NCBI GenBank assembly: GCA_002505455.1
Contig: DAVB01000035.1
Location: 1-16,487 of the forward strand
Source of the DNA: Euryarchaeota archaeon UBA52
GTDB lineage: Archaea; Thermoplasmatota; Poseidoniia; Poseidoniales; Thalassarchaeaceae
DNA: 16,487 bases
Direction: 5' to 3'
Each line of letters begins with the position of its first letter. Within the stretch, counting starts at the first letter, position 1. The translations under genes and the position numbers were made by a program. Of the stretch, positions 1 through 6,118 are shown piece after piece. A model generated the notes under the pieces. The model had not been told where the DNA came from. It did no database searches and saw only the letters and a list, made by a program, of their open reading frames with translations.

Positions 1-75
1 GACACCGACGGCGACGGCATCGGCGACAACGCGGACACCGACGACGACGGCGACGGAGTTGCTGACGATAATGCG
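1..75 (+). repeat. Tandem Asp-rich calcium-binding repeats (TSP3-like)
   Basis: Two degenerate units, DTDGDGIGDNA and DTDDDGDGVADDNA, lie in tandem inside the coding sequence. At DNA level they are built of GAC-GGC-GAC and GAC-ACC-GAC runs. The array probably continues upstream of the window. Such repeats expand and contract easily, so assembly errors at this edge are possible. Confidence 0.75.
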
Positions 76-300
76 GATCTCCTCGAGCGACTAGAGGGTC
101 AGGAAGGATTCATCCTCATGCTGGCTGCTGGCCTGCTGATAACCGCACTGATCGCCATACTGGCAATTGTGACGCTCATCAGGGTCCTGCAGAGGCTCGA
201 CCAAGACGGCGACGGCGACTTCGATATGGACGATGTCAAGATCCTCGGACGCAGGCTGTTGGGGAAGGACCAGATTGACGAGTCCATGCGCAAGAAGTGA
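1..300 (+). CDS. C-terminal end of calcium-binding, membrane-anchored surface protein (5' truncated)
   Basis: Open from the first base in frame 1 to TGA at 298-300; 99 residues are visible and the start lies outside the window. Order: Asp/Gly/Asn-rich repeats at visible residues 1-26 of the thrombospondin type-3 kind, known to bind calcium; a hydrophobic helix at about 37-60; then a basic segment and a second acidic motif at 67-78 (DQDGDGDFDMDD). That motif fits an EF-hand/dockerin loop, with Asp at positions 1, 3, 5, 7, 9 and 12 and Gly at 6. The tail ends in RKK. I infer a type I surface protein with extracellular repeats and a short cytoplasmic tail. It is convergent with the nucleotidyltransferase at 379. 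It may be a glycosylated cell-surface protein, but nothing here shows that. The total size and N-terminal domains cannot be seen. Confidence 0.85.
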   Translation, partial: DTDGDGIGDNADTDDDGDGVADDNADLLERLEGQEGFILMLAAGLLITALIAILAIVTLIRVLQRLDQDGDGDFDMDDVKILGRRLLGKDQIDESMRKK

Positions 301-304
301 TGAT

Positions 305-333
305 TCTGACTCGTAGCCCTCCTGGGCGTCAGA
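305..333. terminator. Bulged stem-loop in convergent gap, possible 3'-end element
   Basis: TCTGAC (305-310) pairs with GTCAGA (328-333), and GCCC (316-319) pairs with GGGC (324-327) around a TCCT loop. A 5-nt bulge (tcgta) sits on the 5' arm. The ten base pairs lie 4 bases after the stop of the surface-protein gene and 45 bases before the stop of the opposing gene. No T-run follows on either strand, so it is not a classic intrinsic terminator. It could mark or protect mRNA 3' ends. Confidence 0.35.
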
Positions 334-378
334 TGAGAAGCGAGCCAAACAAGATGGCCGTCAGGCTGAACAGATTCT

Positions 379-1233
379 TCAAGACCCATTGTCAGATTGG
401 CCTTTACGCATCTCCATGTGCTTGACCTGGTCGCGTATCCATGAATCCGGGTTACCGCTGTCGTACCATGAGTGGTCCGAGAGGTCGACTGCCCGGAGTC
501 CATGGGTTTCGGACAAGCCCAGCATGAATGCAATCGATTGTAACTCGCCGTGCTCCTCGACGCTGAAACCCTCCAAAATGGAAGAACTGTCTTTGGGGAA
601 TAGATACCGCCCACAAAGAGCCAGGTCACCCCTATAATCGTCCTTACCGGGCTTCTCAACTATGGATACGACGCTGCCATCGGTAACTTGCGCTATCCCG
701 TAAAGTGACGCCATACTTCTCCCCACAGAGACAACTCCCACGCACGGGGTCCTATTCGCCATGTAGTCCTCTACCATTCTCAACGATGCGGTATTAGCTG
801 CCATGTGGTCTCGCCCCTCCACGCTGTTCGAGAGCAGTACGTTGTCACCCAAGAGGACGAGGAAGTCGCCACTGATATGCCCCAAAGCGACAGAGATTGC
901 ATCTGCAACCCCTCCCGGCGACTCTTGGACATGGACTGAGAGGTCTAACCCATCAGGAACAAGCCGTAATTCTGAACGGTCGAGATCCTTTCTCACACTT
1001 TGATCGTAAGGTTCGTTTCCATGGCTCATTATAGCATCAAAAATAGCCTTTTTACGCGGGGAAAGCACAAGATGCACTTTAGTGATGCCTGCAATGATGC
1101 ACTCCTCGAAAAGATGCTTGATGATGGGCACATCGAATAGAGGGAGGAATTCCTTTGGGGAGAATAAGGTGGCAGGCAGCATACGGGTGCCTCTGCCGCC
1201 GGCCAAGATGACGGCTTCATTCACATGACCCAT
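379..1233 (-). CDS. Sugar-1-phosphate nucleotidyltransferase, GalU-like
   Basis: 284 residues, the usual size for GalU/RmlA-type enzymes, which join a sugar-1-phosphate to an NTP to give NDP-sugar and pyrophosphate. Visible motifs: nucleotide-binding loop AGGRGTRMLP (11-20), PKE (26-28), metal-binding aspartate in LLGDN (Asp130), VEKP (192-195) and WYDSGNP (257-262). The N-terminal half, with LPAT, SPKEFLPL and a nearby EECIIAGIT, resembles GalU (UTP:glucose-1-P) most. However, the neighbours are GlmS, GlmM and a GlmU-like acetyltransferase, so UDP-GlcNAc pyrophosphorylase activity is also plausible. There is no left-handed beta-helix domain, unlike fused GlmU. The start is ATG at 1233. GTG at 1224 is an alternative that gives a more typical N-terminus and lies about 26 bp from the GTATAC at 1248-1253. 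The gene is divergent from the GT2 at 1315. Confidence 0.85.
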   Translation of the reverse strand: MGHVNEAVILAGGRGTRMLPATLFSPKEFLPLFDVPIIKHLFEECIIAGITKVHLVLSPRKKAIFDAIMSHGNEPYDQSVRKDLDRSELRLVPDGLDLSVHVQESPGGVADAISVALGHISGDFLVLLGDNVLLSNSVEGRDHMAANTASLRMVEDYMANRTPCVGVVSVGRSMASLYGIAQVTDGSVVSIVEKPGKDDYRGDLALCGRYLFPKDSSSILEGFSVEEHGELQSIAFMLGLSETHGLRAVDLSDHSWYDSGNPDSWIRDQVKHMEMRKGQSDNGS

Positions 1234-1247
1234 GGCTCCGGGCAGGA

Positions 1248-1262
1248 GTATACCTATTCAAT
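1248..1262. promoter_or_regulatory. Possible shared promoter core between divergent genes
   Basis: The 81-bp gap between the divergent starts (1233 and 1315) has one AT-rich patch, GTATACCTATTCAAT. GTATAC (1248-1253) is a 6-bp palindrome that could serve as a TATA element in either direction. The fit to the archaeal TATA consensus is poor and no clear BRE is seen, so this is a weak call based mainly on position. Confidence 0.25.
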
Positions 1263-1314
1263 CAACTCGTAAGTCGAAGGTGACCATCAAGAGCCCTCTG
1301 AACATGGAAAGGCC

Positions 1315-2004
1315 GTGGCCAGCGTCACCGTGATTATGCCTGTCAAGGATGAAGAGGAGGGTCTTCGACTCCTTGTGGACGAATTCAAGGCGTCTCCCCT
1401 GGCACAGCGAAAAGACCTTTCATTCATCATAGTCGTCGACGGACGTTCATCGGATATGTCGAGAGAAGTCTCCGAGATTATCGCAGATTCTGTAATCGAT
1501 CAAAATGAAAGACACGGTAAGGGGGACGCCATAAAGGCCGCAATATCGGAGTGGTCGGAGAATCCCACGGAGCTTCTTGTTATGATGGATGCCGACGGTT
1601 CGTACCAGTGGCCAGATGTTGAAAATGTGATCGAGGCTTTGGAATCAGGCGCAGAGGCAGTCACAGGCGTGCGTCTAAGGGGCGTATTCACCAAAGTAGA
1701 GGGTATGAGCCTCCTACATCATATGGGCAATCATGCGTTGGCAGTTTCTGCGAGCTTAAGGAACAGAAGAAAGATACACGATCTATGTTCTGGGCTATGG
1801 GGATTCACTAAAGAAGCCATAACAAAAATAGCTCCTACTGCACAGGGATTCGATTTGGAAGCAGAATTGCATGGCAGAGTCAGGTCAGAGGGAATCCCCC
1901 TCGTCCAAATTCCCATCGACTGGAGATGCAGAGTCGGCGGCACGAGCAAACTCCGCTCTTTCGTAGATGGTTTCAGGATATTCATCAGAGTGATCAGGAC
2001 GTAG
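1315..2004 (+). CDS. GT2 glycosyltransferase, Dpm1/AglJ-like (polyprenyl-phosphate sugar synthase type)
   Basis: 229 residues forming a single GT-A domain. It has the GT2 N-terminal strand (VTVIMPVKDEEEG, 4-16), a VVDGRSSD loop (40-47), GKGDAI (69-73 region) and the metal/nucleotide motif DADG (92-95). After these come CSGLWGF (158-164), QGFDLEAEL (177-185) and VGGTSKLRSFVDG (207-219), all typical of dolichol-phosphate hexosyltransferases. Such enzymes load a sugar from an NDP-sugar onto a polyprenyl phosphate at the inner face of the membrane, often as the first step of archaeal N-glycan assembly. There is no transmembrane helix, so it would be peripheral. The start is GTG at 1315 with only a weak purine stretch before it; an ATG at 1304 is out of frame. 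The last 11 bp overlap the 3' end of the opposing glmM. Donor sugar unknown. Confidence 0.85.
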   Translation: MASVTVIMPVKDEEEGLRLLVDEFKASPLAQRKDLSFIIVVDGRSSDMSREVSEIIADSVIDQNERHGKGDAIKAAISEWSENPTELLVMMDADGSYQWPDVENVIEALESGAEAVTGVRLRGVFTKVEGMSLLHHMGNHALAVSASLRNRRKIHDLCSGLWGFTKEAITKIAPTAQGFDLEAELHGRVRSEGIPLVQIPIDWRCRVGGTSKLRSFVDGFRIFIRVIRT

Positions 2005-3523
2005 AATCGGACTTCAGCATCGGTTCAAGAACGTCGATCATGGCAGCCATAACCCGTTCAGACTCGTCTCGAGTGCCACCAGCGGTTCGTAATGTAACTC
2101 TGGTTTTCGATTCAGTACCCGAGTTCCGGATGGCGAAAGACCACTCCACTTCGTTACTGTGTCTTAGCAGTAGAAGACCGCTCTCACCTTCCACATCCAC
2201 TCTTCTGATACCTTCTGCATTCGTATTCAAACTCCGGACAATCGCATCGAGAACCAACTTCCCGGACTCGCCATCAGGGTCCCAGAGTGCTCTATCCGAC
2301 GGATATATCGAATATGTCAAATTCAGTGACGTGGAAGATGAAGCTATTTCAGACCAATTTTGGCCATGTGAGTCAATGAACCTGAGGAACTCCAGCATCG
2401 TCTTGACCCCATCGCCCCAGAGCCCCGTTTTCGATCCTATCTCATGTTTCAGTATGACGTGGCCGGAAGGCTCAGCGCCGACGATATTGTCCGCCACCAA
2501 GTCATTCATCAGAGCATGCTGCAGCCATCTGTCGCCGACGCCCGTTTCAGTCACACGACCGTTACCGAGGCTCCTGAGGCTTTCTGAAACGTCTAGTGCA
2601 GATTCGATGGTCAATGCTGCTGAGAAATACTTCTCATCCGCGCAACTCTGTGAAAAAAGCCGCATGAAGCCATCCCCCCCAATTACGAGGGCGCCATCGC
2701 CATTCGAGGATATCAGGAAGCACCTGTCTCCGTCGCCATCGAAGCAGAATCCGAGCACACTCCCTCTTGGCGAGGGCCTCAACATGCGTAGGAGGGAATG
2801 ATCGGATTCCCTGCATTCGTCCCACTCTATGACGTCCCCCTCGGATAGAGAGCCCGCTCCACAATTCAGGTTGATGGCAGCATCCCTGTCACTCGTCTCT
2901 CTGCATGGGAAACCAGCCTCAGAAATCATGTCAGCAAGCCAGGCGGATATCCACCCGCCTGACCCGTCCACCAGAAAACCCTCGTCAGGAATCATCCCCC
3001 TCCTTCCAAAATCGATTAACATGCCTCTGATCCGTTGGATGTATGGTTTGTTGGATATGTGCTCAATCTCCGACTCAGCACCTCTGTCTCTAGTTCCACT
3101 AAATAGGCCATTTTCAATTGCAGACTCCTCCTCGACAGTGGGTTTCCTCCCGTTTTCGAATAGAATCTTCACGCCCGTGTCCTCCGAAGGATTGTGGCTT
3201 GCCGTAATCATGACGCCCAGCTTAGCCTCTTGAGCGAGCATTGCATATTGAAGAGCCGGAGTAGTCGTCTCCTCCAATACCATGATTTTCCTACCAGTCT
3301 TGCTGAGAGAATCAATTGCGGATTCAGCCAGCTCGAGATTGCTGGGCCGTCTATCCCATCCGATTACGACTGCCCCGGCATCTGCTAATTTCGATGCAGA
3401 GAACACAATCTCGCTGCATAGTTCCTTGGTGAACAGCCTCCCTGAATCGAATGAGTGGAGAGGATCATCGACAGAATCAACGTATCCGATGCCGCGTACA
3501 CCGTCTGTTCCGAAGATTCCCAT
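1994..3523 (-). CDS. glmM: Phosphoglucosamine mutase (alpha-D-phosphohexomutase family)
   Basis: Interconverts glucosamine-6-phosphate and glucosamine-1-phosphate, the step between GlmS and GlmU. All four phosphohexomutase signatures are present: N-terminal MGIFGTDGVRG, the phosphoserine loop TASHNP (107-112, Ser109), the Mg loop DGDGDR (262-267), the sugar-specificity loop GAEPSGH (349-355) and the phosphate-binding loop RNSGTESKTRV (466-476). GTDGVRG and EPSGH favour GlmM over general PMM/PGM. At 509 residues it is longer than bacterial GlmM (about 445), with extra sequence around 120-240. The start is six bases after the acetyltransferase stop, with a partial SD (GTTGATC) before the ATG, so the two genes are one transcription unit. 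Its 3' end overlaps the opposing GT2 gene. Activity on mannose or glucose phosphate cannot be excluded. Confidence 0.9.
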   Translation of the reverse strand: MGIFGTDGVRGIGYVDSVDDPLHSFDSGRLFTKELCSEIVFSASKLADAGAVVIGWDRRPSNLELAESAIDSLSKTGRKIMVLEETTTPALQYAMLAQEAKLGVMITASHNPSEDTGVKILFENGRKPTVEEESAIENGLFSGTRDRGAESEIEHISNKPYIQRIRGMLIDFGRRGMIPDEGFLVDGSGGWISAWLADMISEAGFPCRETSDRDAAINLNCGAGSLSEGDVIEWDECRESDHSLLRMLRPSPRGSVLGFCFDGDGDRCFLISSNGDGALVIGGDGFMRLFSQSCADEKYFSAALTIESALDVSESLRSLGNGRVTETGVGDRWLQHALMNDLVADNIVGAEPSGHVILKHEIGSKTGLWGDGVKTMLEFLRFIDSHGQNWSEIASSSTSLNLTYSIYPSDRALWDPDGESGKLVLDAIVRSLNTNAEGIRRVDVEGESGLLLLRHSNEVEWSFAIRNSGTESKTRVTLRTAGGTRDESERVMAAMIDVLEPMLKSDSTS

Positions 3524-3529
3524 CGAAGA

Positions 3530-4177
3530 TCAACTCGCCGGGCTCCAATAGCCCGTAACGGTAGAATTCGGGGGTACGGCGCTTGAGGGGGGTATGACCG
3601 CTCCGGGATTCGTCACCACGTTGCAACCTAACTCGCTTGAGTCTCCTATCATGGCCCCTACCTTGCGCATACCTGTATCTATTGTCGAGCCATCGGAGAA
3701 CCGTACGGGCACGTTGCCCCTGTCCAGCCTGACGTTGGAAATTTTGGCACCAGCCCCCAAATTCGAATTGGAACCTAGAATAGAATCTCCGACGTAGTTG
3801 AAGTGAGGGGCCTTCGAGCCAGGCATCATGAGAGTGTTCTTGATTTCAGAAGAGTGCCCGACCACGCATCCGCTGCATACATATGAGCCGGGACGAAGAT
3901 ACGCCCCGTGCCTAATCTCGGCGCCCGCCTCCACGTATGCTGGCCCCTCTATTCTGACATAAGGCCCGATATACGCCTCATCATGCACGAAAACCGGCCC
4001 TTTGGAATCGTCGATATCCAAATCTTCTCTGTTCGAACTACCTGCCTCTCTCGCGAGATCAGCGATACGGTGCATGAGCCCAGATTCCGATTCAGGATCC
4101 ATAAGCATCCACGGCCGCTCCTCGTCAGAAAGCCACCCCCACACAGGGTGCTCCGTGATCGCCACGAACAAATCCAT
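3530..4177 (-). CDS. Stand-alone GlmU-type N-acetyltransferase (left-handed beta-helix)
   Basis: Predicted to acetylate glucosamine-1-phosphate with acetyl-CoA. From about residue 60 to 210 it shows hexapeptide repeats of a left-handed beta-helix (for example VRIEGPAYVEAGAEI). The core SKAPHFNYVGDS is followed by LGAGAKISN; His125 aligns with the catalytic His of the GlmU acetyltransferase domain. RKVGAMIGD near 171-179 and a PGAVI turn match archaeal GlmU C-termini. The nucleotidyltransferase half normally fused in front is absent; only about 60 residues precede the helix. The frame stays open to 4585, but that part is antisense to glmS. I chose ATG 4177 (GGAGG lies just before it); GTG 4189 is an alternative. 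It sits 6 bp upstream of glmM and is divergent from glmS. Confidence 0.8.
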   Translation of the reverse strand: MDLFVAITEHPVWGWLSDEERPWMLMDPESESGLMHRIADLAREAGSSNREDLDIDDSKGPVFVHDEAYIGPYVRIEGPAYVEAGAEIRHGAYLRPGSYVCSGCVVGHSSEIKNTLMMPGSKAPHFNYVGDSILGSNSNLGAGAKISNVRLDRGNVPVRFSDGSTIDTGMRKVGAMIGDSSELGCNVVTNPGAVIPPSSAVPPNSTVTGYWSPAS

Positions 4178-4227
4178 GCCCTCCGTCACCGCGCATTCGT
4201 CTTTGATTCTTCTCCGCTCACGAAGCG

Positions 4228-4239
4228 CACCTATAGGTG
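4228..4239. promoter_or_regulatory. Perfect 12-bp palindrome with TATA core, putative bidirectional promoter or operator
   Basis: CACCTATAGGTG reads the same on both strands. It lies in the gap between glmS (start 4277) and the divergent acetyltransferase (start 4177 or 4189), 37 bases before the glmS ATG. If TATA (4232-4235) is used in both directions, transcription would begin about 25 bp away on each side, near 4260 and 4208, giving short leaders for both units. It could equally be a repressor site. A separate AT-rich run (tctaaatc, 4244-4251) is a second TATA candidate for a leaderless glmS transcript. Confidence 0.4.
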
Positions 4240-4276
4240 GAATGTCTAAATCAGAAATGATGCGGGCAAGGGGGTA

Positions 4277-6103
4277 ATGTGCGGAATATTCGGCACAATA
4301 GGCGACGACGCGGCCATGCGTACGTTGGAGGGCCTCAGGAGGCTGGAATACAGGGGCTACGACTCCGCAGGGCTGGCTGCGCTTTTCGATACATCTGACA
4401 AGGAAGCTAGGGTGGAGACGGAGCGCGCTGTGGGTTACGTTTCTGATTTGGCGAGTAAGGTCAATGGCAGGTTCAAGAACAGCGTGATTGCGATAGGACA
4501 CACCCGATGGGCGACCCACGGGGGCGTTACTGAGGTCAATGCGCACCCCCACTCTAGTGAAGACGGCCTGATGAGCGTTGTACACAACGGAATAATTGAG
4601 AATACTAGCGAATTGCTCTCCGAGATTGGCGAGTCCGGCTATTCCATGGCCTCAGAGACAGACACTGAATTAATCGTCCATCTTTTGCACCAGGCACTCG
4701 GGGATCAAAGGACCCCTGAAGCAGCATTGGGAGCATTCCAGAGTGTGATCGGGCGCTTGGAGGGCGCATGGGCCATCGCAGTCATCGTCTCGGGGATGGA
4801 CGGGATACTGGTTGCGAAGAATGGGGCGCCACTGGTTATCGGCCGATGCGAAAACTGCGTCTCCATCTCCTCTGACCCGATGCCCCTGTACGGCTCATGC
4901 TCTGAGGTAGCCTACCTCGATGACGGTGATATTGCATACGTATCCCAGCAGAAGATCGATGTAATTTCAGAGTCAGCCGAACTAACCTTCGCGCCCCACC
5001 AGGGGGACTACTCCCCCGAGGATCCCGGCGTATTCGCACACATGATGCTCAAAGAGATACACGATCAGCCCACAGCGTTTCAGAACGCAATAGCAGGGCG
5101 CGTTTCAGCTGATGGTGCGAATGCAATGCTCTCAGGGTTCCAACTCGGCTCTGAAGAACTCAGGAAATTAGACAGAATAAACCTGGTTGCCTGTGGTACA
5201 GCATTTTTCGCAGCGAAACTCGGAGTACGATATATCAGGAGACTGAGCAACGTCCCTGTCGAGGCATATCTATCAAGCGAGTTTCCCGTAGAATCCGTTG
5301 GCGGAAAGAATACGCTAACCATAGCAGTCACCCAGTCAGGGGAGACCAAGGACACGCTCGATGCACTAACAAGAGCCAAGGTGGCCGGGGGCCATATATC
5401 CTCGATATGCAATGTAATCGATTCCACAATCGCACGTTTCGCAGGGAATGGCGCCTATCTCTATGCTGGCCCGGAGTACTCGGTTGCGTCTACGAAAGCA
5501 TTCACCAACATGTCTGCAGTGCTCATGCTACTTGCTTTGACACTGTCTGAAACCGACAACAGAGAACGAGCACGAGTGATCAGGGGCCTGAGGGAGATGC
5601 CACAGAGGATGTCGAGCTACCTCCACTCGGAGATCGATTTCGAGTCAATTGTCGATCTGCTCGTCGATTCCAAAACTGCCCTATTCATCGGCAGGGGCCC
5701 GAATTCTCATATTGCTAGCGAGGCAGCTCTCAAGATGATGGAGATCACATATCTTCCTTGCATAGCATATCCCGGGGGCGAACTTAAGCACGGGCCCATT
5801 GCATTGATCGAGGAAGGCACCCCAGTCATCGCAATAGCCCCCGACGACTCACACTACCCCAAGATGGAGGCAAATATCAGGGAGTGCGCATCGAGAGGCG
5901 CGAACGTGATATTGCTAACTAACAAAGAGACACCAGTCGAAGATTACTGTGCCAAAGTAATCCGAACGCCCTTCACGGATCCGTTCCTGTCCCCATTCAT
6001 GTCCATTATGCCCCTGCATCTTCTAGCATACCATTTGGCCGTGCGATTAGAGAGAAATGTAGACCGTCCGAGAAATCTGGCGAAATCCGTCACAGTAGTA
6101 TGA
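4277..6103 (+). CDS. glmS: Glutamine--fructose-6-phosphate aminotransferase (isomerizing)
   Basis: Makes glucosamine-6-phosphate from fructose-6-phosphate and glutamine, the entry step to UDP-GlcNAc. Full length at 608 residues. The class II glutamine amidotransferase domain starts with catalytic Cys2 (MCGIFG), which fixes the start, and has RWATHG (77-82) and HNGIIEN (103-109). Two SIS domains follow: first with CGTAFFA (306-312) and TQSGETKDT (352-360), second with GRGPNSHIASEAALK (472-486) and the active-site stretch PGGELKHGP (499-507). The C-terminal tail is DRPRNLAKSVTVV with Lys603; the usual final Glu is Val. No glmS ribozyme or other structured leader is visible in the 100-bp upstream gap. 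First gene of a four-gene unit; the next gene begins 15 bp after its stop. Confidence 0.97.
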   Translation: MCGIFGTIGDDAAMRTLEGLRRLEYRGYDSAGLAALFDTSDKEARVETERAVGYVSDLASKVNGRFKNSVIAIGHTRWATHGGVTEVNAHPHSSEDGLMSVVHNGIIENTSELLSEIGESGYSMASETDTELIVHLLHQALGDQRTPEAALGAFQSVIGRLEGAWAIAVIVSGMDGILVAKNGAPLVIGRCENCVSISSDPMPLYGSCSEVAYLDDGDIAYVSQQKIDVISESAELTFAPHQGDYSPEDPGVFAHMMLKEIHDQPTAFQNAIAGRVSADGANAMLSGFQLGSEELRKLDRINLVACGTAFFAAKLGVRYIRRLSNVPVEAYLSSEFPVESVGGKNTLTIAVTQSGETKDTLDALTRAKVAGGHISSICNVIDSTIARFAGNGAYLYAGPEYSVASTKAFTNMSAVLMLLALTLSETDNRERARVIRGLREMPQRMSSYLHSEIDFESIVDLLVDSKTALFIGRGPNSHIASEAALKMMEITYLPCIAYPGGELKHGPIALIEEGTPVIAIAPDDSHYPKMEANIRECASRGANVILLTNKETPVEDYCAKVIRTPFTDPFLSPFMSIMPLHLLAYHLAVRLERNVDRPRNLAKSVTVV

Positions 6104-6118
6104 CATGGATGGCGAGAA

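Noticed and set aside
1..75. CRISPR-like or satellite repeat
   Set aside because: The repetition is explained by in-frame Asp/Gly calcium-binding repeats; units differ in length and there are no spacers.
99..659. 186-codon open frame on the minus strand
   Set aside because: It overlaps the nucleotidyltransferase in another frame and crosses the convergent gap into the antisense of the surface-protein gene. The product has no family features.
1926..2801. 291-codon open frame on the plus strand
   Set aside because: It lies antisense to glmM, whose catalytic motifs are all intact on the other strand. Its product is Ser/Pro-rich low-complexity sequence with no recognisable motif.
4178..4276. 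glmS ribozyme or riboswitch upstream of glmS
   Set aside because: The gap is about 100 bp, shared with a divergent gene, and shows no ribozyme-like core; such ribozymes are known from bacteria, mainly Firmicutes.
4278..4585. N-terminal extension of the acetyltransferase up to an ATG at 4585
   Set aside because: This part is exactly antisense to the conserved start of glmS and does not resemble the N-terminus of any acetyltransferase I know.
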